Assembly (NCBI RefSeq): GCF_012641745.1
Contig: NZ_WEHZ01000014.1
Location: 62,001 to 126,000 of the forward strand
Direction: 5' to 3'
From: Pseudoalteromonas peptidolytica
GTDB taxonomy: Bacteria > Pseudomonadota > Gammaproteobacteria > Enterobacterales > Alteromonadaceae
Length of the DNA: 64,000 nt
This document shows positions 27,701-36,800 of the stretch, one piece after another (position 1 is the first letter of the stretch; each line of letters starts with the position of its first letter). The notes under the pieces are model-generated. The model ran no database searches. It saw only the letters and a program-made list of their open reading frames with translations, and was not told the origin of the DNA. Both the position numbers and the translations under genes were made by a program.

Positions 27701-29807
27701 AGCCAAGGATACTTTCAATACAGAGATGCAAGATATATTGCTGAGTGCGCTTGGAGTTGCATTACACTCATGGTCCGGTGGCTCTGACTTTATGATTGAC
27801 TTAGAAGGGCATGGCCGCGCTAGTCTCAATGAACGTATTGATTTAAGCCGAACAATTGGCTGGTTTACAAGCATTTATCCATTCAGTCTACGTATCTCTG
27901 ATCCCAGTGCTTTAGGGCAAACGGTAATTGAGACGAAGGAACGGTTAAGAAACGTGCCTGAAGCAGGATTTAATTACTCTGTGATCAATTATCTAGCTAA
28001 TGACATACAACAAAATCATCGAGCCCCAATTTTGTTTAATTATCTTGGTCAGCTGGATTATTCACTACAACAAAGTGATGCGTTTAATAAAATACAGCTT
28101 GTTGAGGAGGGCGATAGAAATCCTGCCGACAAGAGAGCATACCCAATAGAGGTGCTTTCTAAGGTACAAGATGGTCAGCTTTGTATTGAGTTACTTTATG
28201 ATGAGCTAACACTGAGTGAAACAACAGCTCGACAGTTGGTAAACGATATTCACACTCAGCTACAGCAATTTAGTCGTGTTTGTCTAGATCAAGATACGTG
28301 TTTTTATACGCCGAGCGATTTCCCGTTGATTGAACTGCCGGAGCATAAATTTAATTCACTAATTCATGATTTAAAACTGAGCACTAATAAAAAAATTAGC
28401 AATATATTGCCGACTACTGAAACGCAAGAGTCTATTTTATTCCATTGCCTATCCTCTTTGAACAAGAGCTTATACTTTGAACAAGTTAAGTTTAACTTTA
28501 CAAAGAAACTAAATGCGCAATATTGGGCAGAAGCTTGGGAACAGGTAATTGAGAGGCATCAGATATTGAGGTCGGGTTTTGTCTATAAAAACTGTGCAAA
28601 CCCACTGCTGGTTGTATATGAAGAGCAGCCATTCTCAATGACGGAGTATGACTTTAGTCACTTGGATGCGTCTACGAAAGTTACCTATCTTGCCAATGAA
28701 TTAAATGCACAAAGGCAAAAAGGGTTCAATTTAGAAGATGTGCCATTGAGCCAATATCATTTATACAAAATGAGTGATTCATCATTCGTATTTGTCTGGA
28801 ACTTCCACCATAGTATTCTTGATGGTTGGTCAATGGCCAACATTATCAAAGAAGTGCTTACTATATATGAGCAGCGTCTTGGTCGAGAGTTACAAGAGTT
28901 ACCTGTTGCTGCAAAGCTAGAAGATTACGTTGAGTTTAAACTTACTAATACATCTAAAGAGAAAGAAACAGAGCGTTTTTGGTCTAATTATCTAAAAGGT
29001 ATTTCTACGGCAACCACACTGCTCGCGGATAGGTACAATGACCCCAAACTAGATGAAGATCTTGAAGAAAAAGAGAATTTTGCTAAAGATTTTACACCTG
29101 CTCAAAGTGAAAAAATACATCGCTTTTTGACGAAGGAAAAGTTAACGCTTAATCACTTTATGCACACCCTGTACACTTTACTCATTGCCAGTCATAGCGG
29201 CAGTAAGGATATCATGTATGGCGAAACATACTCAGGCCGACCTGCTGAAGTTAAAGGGATTGAACAGTTGGCGGGTCTATTTGTAAAGTCTCTGCCAGTT
29301 AGGCAACGATTAGAGGCAGGTGAGACAATAAACTCCCTGTTGCAGAAGCAAAAAAGTGAGCAAAGCAGTAAAAATGGTCATTTAGATATTGAGCAAGATA
29401 GGCTATATAAATTGACTAACTTTAGTAGCTCACAGTTATTTGAAATTCTGTTGAACGTTAATAATTATCCAATTGATAATAAAACACTTGAACAGTCTAC
29501 GCTGATAGATCTTCAGGATATTGAACATCATGGTGAAAGTCCGACAGCATTAACACTGATAGTAATACCACGAGATAATATACAGCTTTATTTCTGTTAC
29601 GACGTTCGTCGCTTTTCTCGAGTAGCGATTACAAACTTACTGGATGATATTCATTATCTTGCAGAGCTGATATGTGACCAGCCTGATACATCAGTGACAG
29701 AAGTCTTGCAAAATCTAGATGAGCGTAAACGGAATCTGCGCTCAGCAACAAGCCGAAAACGAGTCGTTAGAACAGGAACTTCTAGACGCGAACCTAGTAA
29801 TATTTAG
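21753..29807 (+). CDS. NRPS loading and first module: FAAL-ACP-C-A-T-E-C
   Basis: This 2684-aa protein should start a lipopeptide. A fatty-acyl-AMP ligase (10-580, YTSGSTGIPKG near 170) loads a carrier (S635 in MNSLRAS). A condensation domain (HHIVTD 821-826) joins the fatty acid to the residue chosen by the adenylation domain (1150-1655). Its specificity residues read D-V-W-S-V-G-M-V-H-K, close to Thr-type codes. Carrier Ser is S1709. An epimerisation domain (HHLIVD 1881-1886, GWFTSIYP, NYLGQ) makes the D form. A final DCL-like condensation domain (HHSILDG 2352-2358) has no adenylation domain of its own; its partner module starts the next NRPS. The C-terminal tail is very basic. The start is TTG with GAGGA 7 nt upstream. 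Confidence 0.92.
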   Translation: MIEQQNKPLPKVLLKLIENSQNYPDKVAFTFIEAQGEVELTFKELEHQARVMAKQLLDNGKKGDRVALLLPNGAAYIISMYACMFAGLVSVPLYPARAKDKHSRIDAVVDNCNSTIIVTLSDNLENTKAYFDSSSYDFHSNIVTFEALLEGDAIEIDTQIDADDISYLQYTSGSTGIPKGAIITYGNIAANLDALIAASDSSEKDVFVNWLPLFHDLGLVNTLFLPAYIGAQSVIMSPSDFIRNPFSWLSAIDKYKGTICGGPNFSFDHCCKHVTDEQVSQLDLSSWQVAFNAGEPIRAKTFEKFHDKFKLAGFSKEAYYPSYGMAEITVFLSAPLRANCAITTHFCTESLGAGIAKALETGATAVNSTTLLGCGQTYTDHSAIIVDPTTLEILPDNQIGEIWASGSSVALGYWGREEETAKTFGAQPKGSDAKYLRTGDLGFIYNGEIYVAGRIKDTIIINGTNYYPQDIEFVAEQALEGLPLGNAAAFSIEDEATEKLVLVQELRPSKDIKEELDSVIHKISEAISTRIGLDIYSIKLVRKGKLLKTSSGKVKRQATKESFLNGDLGEYHGVTFKDTSSELADNLELTRQIQANAVERTTLFEYLQAEISSVTKQPIDNVSYDSSLLSLVMNSLRASQLQARLERTFSVSLPLAELLAVAKVKDLIDTILLKLNNVKTEQSIEPQQIIEGKLYPASANQRSLWSLHQRTPLQTAYNIHYAFKFESSSLEIDRVKCAWDKVIAKHAALRTQFQFADGILNQKISSDLGEYFTHKHCNNSVAVEDALRQAASYHFDLENGPLIRIELISSSEDNYLAITLHHIVTDMHSMMILIEDFKRFYTANTVEEYEQTNAFSYVDFTLWQSKVERSEPYQTQHEFWQDRLSNVNPNLELVTDFVRPKSYCYDGEVASLMLNSDEKEAVKQFAVSNNITMNQLLLSIYFLFLYRYTGQDDIVVGTPSMGRHLSCFNSTIGYFVNPLPIRSSLSRDLTFQQLLTDIKQNLLSAMANSQVPFEHIVNSTLSTRLENFAPLFQTMFVYQTTDAKDYEVLDILLNNSGALALSENERLIPVQRDKSTAQFDLMLEATEFDQSIKLEINYNTSLFERATAENMLNSIKELLFAVIQNQHETLDKVAILSESQEHKVAAMLAPRRRFNNASNTIQSLFEAQVERGAEQIAVESTNGDKLTYLELNKRANQLARHLQTQGIRAGDKIALLIDRNINTVVAILAVLKAGAAYVPLNTTNPSSRLEGILLDAQVDFMICESNTEHTIFDGKKFIIDADAESQKLAEYSGQNLQVDIENNALAYVIYTSGSTGKPKGVMVTHNNVMRLIDSACELYSFSDQDVWTLFHSYSFDVSVWEMWGALFTGAKLIVMPLEIARDSFAMRNLVQHYGVTVLSQTPSAFYPFMAVEGLESYHHELRYVVFGGEKLELQKLQPWFEANSNSQTKLVNMYGITETCVHSTFKEIGVSALKSTGNLIGQPLGDIGIYICNDSMQIQPFGVIGEMYLTGDCVAKGYLNNETLTSERFFNHQFPGQQSLPVYKSGDLAYLRHDGELCYVSRADDQVKVRGFRIELGEIEGCIQALDGVKEAAVLCVTHDESKKLVGYVVAEQGVDSKGVFTHLKRHLPDYMVPASIMMLDNLPLTANGKLNKRALPEPIYHHGNDVQSDTVPVTPLELELLDIWARLLSVPKENISKNDSFFSLGGDSILAIQLSSQAKLAGLSLTPNDIFKHPTIEMQAVVGDKESEVLIECETESRSAPLTAIQKWFFSLDLVDHSRWTQSLRLEVKEGISKEVYQAAFKQLIQAHRIFKTGFSGDAQHYLDENALASLEYNTVGSAQEARLLEAKLQGSLNIETGNTVAASYICSQDTPDYIFITIHHLIVDAVSWRILIEDFSHAILDRVNNVVSERKNTTSYFQWAAELHAYSDVDSVAKEVPYWQGVIDKHYSALPFRSEMQATYEEQKKVTVELGQSETQTLLKKAKDTFNTEMQDILLSALGVALHSWSGGSDFMIDLEGHGRASLNERIDLSRTIGWFTSIYPFSLRISDPSALGQTVIETKERLRNVPEAGFNYSVINYLANDIQQNHRAPILFNYLGQLDYSLQQSDAFNKIQLVEEGDRNPADKRAYPIEVLSKVQDGQLCIELLYDELTLSETTARQLVNDIHTQLQQFSRVCLDQDTCFYTPSDFPLIELPEHKFNSLIHDLKLSTNKKISNILPTTETQESILFHCLSSLNKSLYFEQVKFNFTKKLNAQYWAEAWEQVIERHQILRSGFVYKNCANPLLVVYEEQPFSMTEYDFSHLDASTKVTYLANELNAQRQKGFNLEDVPLSQYHLYKMSDSSFVFVWNFHHSILDGWSMANIIKEVLTIYEQRLGRELQELPVAAKLEDYVEFKLTNTSKEKETERFWSNYLKGISTATTLLADRYNDPKLDEDLEEKENFAKDFTPAQSEKIHRFLTKEKLTLNHFMHTLYTLLIASHSGSKDIMYGETYSGRPAEVKGIEQLAGLFVKSLPVRQRLEAGETINSLLQKQKSEQSSKNGHLDIEQDRLYKLTNFSSSQLFEILLNVNNYPIDNKTLEQSTLIDLQDIEHHGESPTALTLIVIPRDNIQLYFCYDVRRFSRVAITNLLDDIHYLAELICDQPDTSVTEVLQNLDERKRNLRSATSRKRVVRTGTSRREPSNI

Positions 29808-29821
29808 TAGAGAAATTGTAT

Positions 29822-30868
29822 ATGATTGAATTAAAAAGCAGCCCTAAAATGGCAAAAAGAACAATAACAAGAAGTCGTCAAGCTCCTATTTCTAGTTTAG
29901 ATCTAGTGGCTTGCACTGAACTGTTTCAAGGTGACTCTTATGCACTGTTAATCACCCCCCAGGTTCCAGGCGTTAGCCTTAAAGATTGGACTCGTACGAA
30001 CCAAAGCTTTATTGATCAAAAACTTTTGCAGCATGGTGCAATATTGTTTAGAGGCTTTGATGTTTATGGTGATAAGGAGTTTGTTGAATATGTTCGAGAC
30101 TCACAGTATCAATTAATTGAATATGTAGAACGTTCTTCACCCAGAAAGACGATCGCGAATAATGTGTTTACTTCAACATTGTACCCAGATGATGAAACTA
30201 TCGCGTTACACAATGAAAATACAGCGTCAATTTCATTCGCATTAAAAGTATGGTTCTTCTGTGAAGAAGAGCCGATCACTGGGGGAGCTACACCAATAGG
30301 TTGCAGCAAGCGTATATTGCAACATATAGACCCAGATGTATTAGATAAGTTTAGAAAAGTAGGCTGGACACTACATCGAAATTATGGAAAGTATTTGGCA
30401 TATGATTGGAAAGATGCTTTCGCTGGACGTTCTAAAAGTGAAGTTGAAGAATACTGCCGTGTGAATCAAATTGACTTTCGATGGAAAGAAGACGACGGCC
30501 TCTTCACTAGCCAAACTCGCTCTGCCACGATTATTCACCCGCAGACTAATGAAGAATGTTGGTTCAATCACATTGCCTTCTGGCATCGTGCAAATTTGCC
30601 ACCGTTTGTACTTGAAAGCATGTTAAGTCAAGTGGGTGAAGAAGGGCTACCATTTGATACCTTGTACGGTGACGGTACAAGGATCCCAGATGATGTAGCG
30701 AGACACTTGAAAGAAGCATATTTAAAAGAAAAGAAAATGTTTGATTGGCAAAAAGGGGATGTACTACTTATTGATAATGTGCTCTCTGTTCACGGAAGGG
30801 AGGCATTTACAGGCCCAAGAAAAGTACGTGTAGCCATGGCTGACCTTTATTCAAGACCTGAATTTTAA
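29822..30868 (+). CDS. TauD/SyrP-like Fe(II)/2-oxoglutarate-dependent beta-hydroxylase
   Basis: A 348-aa non-haem iron dioxygenase of the TauD/TfdA superfamily, closest in style to SyrP and other NRPS aminoacyl beta-hydroxylases. Iron ligands are H130 and E132 in LHNENT and the distal H324 in SVHGREAFTG. The Arg residues after it (GPRKVRV) fit the 2-oxoglutarate salt bridge. Such enzymes hydroxylate the beta carbon of an amino acid held on a carrier. The gene lies between the NRPS that ends in a lone condensation domain and the one that starts with an inactive condensation-like domain and an adenylation domain; the expected substrate is the residue loaded there. ATG 29822 is chosen over the TTG at 29816; the Shine-Dalgarno sequence is weak. 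Confidence 0.9.
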   Translation: MIELKSSPKMAKRTITRSRQAPISSLDLVACTELFQGDSYALLITPQVPGVSLKDWTRTNQSFIDQKLLQHGAILFRGFDVYGDKEFVEYVRDSQYQLIEYVERSSPRKTIANNVFTSTLYPDDETIALHNENTASISFALKVWFFCEEEPITGGATPIGCSKRILQHIDPDVLDKFRKVGWTLHRNYGKYLAYDWKDAFAGRSKSEVEEYCRVNQIDFRWKEDDGLFTSQTRSATIIHPQTNEECWFNHIAFWHRANLPPFVLESMLSQVGEEGLPFDTLYGDGTRIPDDVARHLKEAYLKEKKMFDWQKGDVLLIDNVLSVHGREAFTGPRKVRVAMADLYSRPEF

Positions 30869-30890
30869 TAATAATAATTAGGAGAAAATT

Positions 30891-33800
30891 ATGTCTGATG
30901 GATTTCTGACTTCACCACAGCAGAGGGATCTTTTTCAAATACTTGAGCATGATCGCTCTGGTGCACAAATTGTAGTAGAGCTTAAAGGTAGTGTAGATAT
31001 TGCTGCTTTAAAAGAATCTTTAAGCACTGTCGTGGAAAGGCATGAGATCTTTCAGACAGATTACACTGTTATTCCAGGGATGAAGTACCCACTGCAAGTG
31101 CTAGCGGGAGCAAACCTCGAATGGAGCGAGCATGAATTGAGTGAATCGTCGCTAACAGAGATTGCTAAAGTACAAAATGAAGAGTTCCAAAAAAGTGGTA
31201 ATAGCAGCACAGTATATATCTCTTTAGTAAAAGAAGCCGAGAATAAGCATCATATCATTCTTTGCTGTCATGCCCTGGCTATGGACTACCAAGCCGTAAT
31301 GACTATGCTAAAAGAGTGGTCCTATTGCTACGATGCTATACACGGATCAGGGTGTCCTGAACTGGAGGAGCCTCTACAGTATATCGACTATGCAGCATGG
31401 TTAGATGAGCTTCAAATGTCAGATGATGCTTTTGAAGGAAACAAGTTCTGGAGCAATTATTGCAAAGACTTTTCCCCACGTTTTAGCTTTGCGCTTGAAG
31501 AGCCAACAACAGAGCGTGCGTACACCCAACACAGTCAAGTTGTTAACTTACCTAGTGTGTATACAGAGCAGCTTAATGCGTATTGTTCACAACATGATTT
31601 GCGGGCTCAAGACGTGCTTTGCTCGATGTGGCTTTTAATTGTCTCACGCATGAGTGGGCAATCCAATCAAGCTGTCTCATTCAGGGTTGAAGGGAGAGAT
31701 GATGAGCAGCTACAAAGTGTCATGGGTATAGTTCAAAAAGACATACCAATTTGTGTGGACATCACTGAGTTTAAATCATTTTTACCACTTGTTAAGCAAC
31801 TTTCTAGGCAGTTAACTTCTATTCAAAGTTGGCAAGACTTTTATAAATGGCCTGAGTGTTGGAGAGAAGAAGCATCGGAATCGTTAGATATCGGTTTCGC
31901 TTTTTATAACAGCGCCTCTACACTTACTTGTTCCAACAGCGAGTTAAGTTGGGCCCCTAAACATATCCAGCTGGCTCCTTCTCTACACAAGCTAGCTTTG
32001 CATGCCGAAGTAAACATCGACAATAATATCGAGCTATGTTGGCGCTTTGACAGTAATGCTTATACTGAACAAGTAATCCAACAAATAAACAATGCGTTTA
32101 TTACCCAAATGCGTTATTTGTTATCAGCACAAGTTGATGGGTTGCACAATATACCGATATTCGAGTTAGAAGAAGCAGCGCTAGATAATACCAAAGTTAA
32201 AACATCGACAGGCAATACAGTAAACAAAGCGATCCACCAACTAGTTGCAGAGCAAATCAAACAATGCCCCGATAAAGTGGCACTAGAGCATGATTCGGAC
32301 ACGCTTAGCTATCAAGAATTGGGTAATTGGGCGAATGCTATTGCGCAAAAGTTAGATGACAATGGGGTAGAAAAAGGGGAAGTAGTTGCCGTTTTTGCAC
32401 CGCGTTCATTTTTACTGATCGCTGCTATGTTAGGGATTTCAAGAGCAAATGCAGTCTATTTACCACTGGATACTGAGTACCCAGAAGAACGCATCAAATA
32501 CATGATTGAAGATTCAAACGTCAGCAAGGTTATTTGTTTAGCAGATGATCAACAACAGCTAGAGAAATACAACTTACAGCTGATTACGGTTAATAAACCC
32601 TGTGAATCAATAGCATACAATAAAAATCATGAATATTGTCAAGATGACGATGCCTATATGATTTATACATCTGGCTCGACAGGGAACCCAAAAGGAACTT
32701 TAATACCACATCACTCAGTGATAGCACATACATTATCCATGATTGAGTACTATCAAATGAGCGGAGCTGATCGTTCGCTCTTATTTGCACCAGCAAACTT
32801 TGATCCATCTATTGAACAAATCTATGTTGCGTTGGCGAGTGGAGCGACACTATGTATTAGAGGGCCCGTTGTTTGGAGTCCTGCTGAGTTAGCTGAAAAG
32901 ATTGCACAGTATCAGTTGAGCGTGGTTAATATACCTACAGCATATTGGAATCATGTGGTTGATGATTGGCAAAACTTACCATCACTTGAAAAGGTAAGTA
33001 GCCTAAGGCTCATGATCGTCGGTGGAGATCGGATGGTAGCTGACAAAGCGAATAGTTGGAACGAGCTATTTGAAAACACTGTCAGATTAATAAATGCTTA
33101 TGGCCCAACGGAAGCAACGGTAACGGCACTGGCGCATGAAGTTGGTCGCGACCAAAGTAACGCTATCTCAATCGGGCAGCCGTTACAGGGAAGGGAGGCT
33201 TATATCTTAGATGAAAAAATGAACCCTTTGCCCCCAGGCTTTGTTGGCGAGCTATATTTAGGTGGGATGAGCCTTGCTAAAGGCTATATAAACCGTGATG
33301 AAGAAACACGTGCTAAGTTTGTAACCTGTGAAATTGGCTCACAACGGAAGCGATTGTATCGTACAGGTGACAGAGGGTATTACGACATAGATGGTTTATT
33401 CTACTTCACCGGCCGAAACGATGCGCAGTTGAAAGTTCGGGGCTATCGCGTTGAGCTTGGTGAGATTGAATCGCAGGTACATGCTATTGCAGGAGTTACA
33501 GAGGCGGTTGTTATAGGACACCCATCGAACGGTGATGCAGATAGTGTTGAGCTTATGGCATTCTTCACGGCTGAAGCTGCCACAATAGATGTAGAGCAGC
33601 TGAAGAACACGCTAAAAAGCAAAATGCCGGACTATATGATACCCAATGCACTATTTCAGGTTGAAAGCTTTCCGATGACACCGAGTGGAAAAGTGGACAG
33701 AAAAGCTTTGGTAAGCGAAATAGATAAGTATCAAAAGGAAGAAAGTCGACCCTACCTTGCGCCAACAACAGAAACAGAAGCTGTATTAGCTAAGGTATGG

Positions 33801-36800
33801 GAGAGTGTCTTTTCACAAGACAAGGTGAGTATCAATAGTAGCTTTTTTGGGCTATATGGAAACTCTCTCAAAGCAATGAGGATGATTGCAAACATTCGTG
33901 ACGCATTGGAAGTTAAGCTGACAATTAAAGAAATATATGATTCAGAAAGCTTAGCGTCGATGGCCGCACTTATTGATGAGAAAAAAGGTAAAGCGACGAG
34001 TAAACAAACTCAGTTGCCTGAGATTAAGCCGCTCAGCGGCACAGAGGATATTCCTTTATCTTATGGTCAAGAGCGAATGTACTTCCTTGATAAAATTGGT
34101 GAAAGTACAAAGTACCACATGACAGGCTTTGTTAAGATTAGTGGCCAGATTGATACTAAGGCTTTGGAAAAAGCCATTGCTTACACAATAGCAAGACACG
34201 ATTCGCTGCGAACTAAGTTTAGTGAGTTAGGCGAGCGACTTTGCCAAATTGTGGAGCCACATATTCAGCTTCCATTACAACAGCTAGATATGTCTATAGA
34301 GGCTGATATTACTGATCTATCAAGCTATAGAGCGACATTAGAAAGCTGGGTTGAAAAACCATTTAACCTTGGTGAGTTGCCCTTGATCCGTGCATTACTT
34401 GTTCGTTTTGCAGAAGATAAATGGGTATTAGGACTATGTATGCACCATATTGTGGCAGATGGGTTGTCTCTGAATATTATTCTTGATGATATCACGTCTA
34501 GCTATAGAGATTTTGTACAACAAAAAGATGTGGAGGTCGTGCATCCTGCCATTCAATATACTGACTATGCGAAGTGGCAGCGCGACTTTATCAACGAGAA
34601 GACATTAGCTAATGAAGTGAAGTTTTGGAATAAGGAATTAAGTGGCTATCAAAACTTAGAAATGCTAACAGATCACCCAAGACCTAAAGTACTGTCAGGT
34701 AAAGGGGAGCGAGTACTTTTCAATCTAGACAAAGGACAATTTGATTCCTTAAAATCTCTATGTGATAGCCGTCAATTAACCGTATTTAGTATGTTAATCA
34801 GTGCGGTTCATCTCCTTTTACAACGATATTCAAATCAAACGGATTTTTGTCTGGGTATCCCGGTTGCAAATCGAGAGCAATCTCAAATCCAAGATACTGT
34901 TGGACTATTTTTAAATACAGTCGCATTTAATTTAAAAGGTATTTCTCAAGACAGTTCGGTTGGCCGTTTTCTTGAAACAACACAGGAGAAGATGCTAGAG
35001 GTACAGTCCAACCAAGCTCTGCCTTTTGAAAAGGTTGTAGAGCTCGTTGAGCCTGACAGAGACCTTAGCAGAAACCCCCTATTCCAAGTATTAGTTAACT
35101 ATCTTGACCTAAATAATAATATTGACTTTGCAGGGTGTGATGCCGAGCTGATAGAGCCATTACAAATATCGGCCAAATTTGATTTAACTTTTGACTTTGC
35201 CAATACGGATGCTGGTGGGCTTGAACTACAAATCGAGTATTCTCAGGACTTATATAACAGAAGTACAATTGACAAAATTGGTGAGCAACTATTATACCTA
35301 TTAGAATCGCTACAAGCGCAGTGGCTAAGTCCAATAAAGGATATTTCATATCTAAGTGAAGCGGATAAAAACGCTATCTTAAGTCACAGTAGAGGTAAGA
35401 AAAGCGATTTAGCTGCTACATCTGTGAAAGACTTATTTGCTCAGCAAGTTCAGGTATCTGGCCATAAAACGGCGATCAAATGCGAAGGGATGGAATTTAG
35501 CTATGAAACCCTAGATGCTCGAAGCAACCAAGTGGCAAATATGCTGCTCCAGTCTTCTCAGTTTGTACAAGGAGACTTTGTCGGTATTTTGATGGAGCGC
35601 TCTGAGAATATATTGATCACCATGTTAGGGATCATCAAAGCGGGAGGTGCGTTTGTTCCTTTAGATCCTACCTATCCAGCTGAGCGATTGGGATATATCG
35701 TTGAAAATAGCGACATGCGTTTAGTGATTTGTAGTGACACGCTAAGTGTTCAGGCAAGCCAGTATGGAGATGAGGTCACAGTATGCCGTATAAGCGAAAC
35801 TGAGCATCTCAGTAGAGCTGCTGCCAGTAAAAAGTTAGAGCAAGAGCAACTGGCATACGCAATTTACACATCGGGTAGTACAGGAAAGCCTAAAGGGGTT
35901 CAAATATCACATGGAAGCTTTGTAAACTTCTTGATGAGTATGCAAGTAGAGCCTGGGTTTAACCGTGACGACTCCATTCTTGCCATTACACCATACAGCT
36001 TTGATATAGCGCTACTTGAGCTCTTTTTGCCTATTGTATCAGGTGGAACTTGTGTGATTGGCTCAAACGCTCAGTTAGCTAATATTGAGTCATTGGCGAA
36101 CACCATCTCTGATGTCAAACCCAGCGTATTACAAATGACGCCTTCAACTTGGAGTGCATTGCTCAATTTCGGTATTGACCTCCCTAACAGCATTCGTGCG
36201 CTCTGTGGTGGTGAAAGCATGCCAACACAACTGAAGCGTCAGTTGTTAGATGTGACGAGTGATGCCTGGAATATGTACGGCCCAACAGAAACGACTATTT
36301 GGTCATCTTGCACTAAAATTAGTCGTGACGAGTCTGTTGCGTTAGGTCAGCCTATCTTGAATACAGACTTGTATATTCTTGATGAGAACCTTTCATTAAG
36401 CCCACAAGGCGCGCAGGGAGAAATTTATATTGGTGGTGCCGGCCTCTCAACTGGTTATATTGCTCGTGATGATTTAAATAGCCAGAGCTTTATAGACTCA
36501 CCTTGGGGTCGATTATTCAAAACAGGAGACATGGGCCGTTGGGTCGGTGAACGAGATAACTTAAGTGTGCAGTATCTTGGTCGAAAGGATACTCAAGTTA
36601 AAGTTCGTGGATTTAGGATTGAACTGAGCGAAATTGAATCAATCCTTGAGCAACAGGCTGATGTCTCTGCAGCAGTCGCTATGATTAGTGGCAAAGGAGA
36701 TATGACCACATTAGAAGCGTTTGTGCAGGTAATTGATGGCGGAAGTGTTGATACGCAAAGTTTGCTGACAATATTAAAGCAGCAGCTACCGCATTACATG

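Noticed and set aside
28300-29807. C-terminal condensation domain of the first NRPS as a truncated module
   Set aside because: The active site is complete and the next NRPS begins with an interface domain plus adenylation domain, so the module is split, not broken.
30891-32200. Ordinary starter condensation domain at the head of the second NRPS
   Set aside because: The catalytic His is replaced by Ala and an active condensation domain for the same junction already ends the previous protein.
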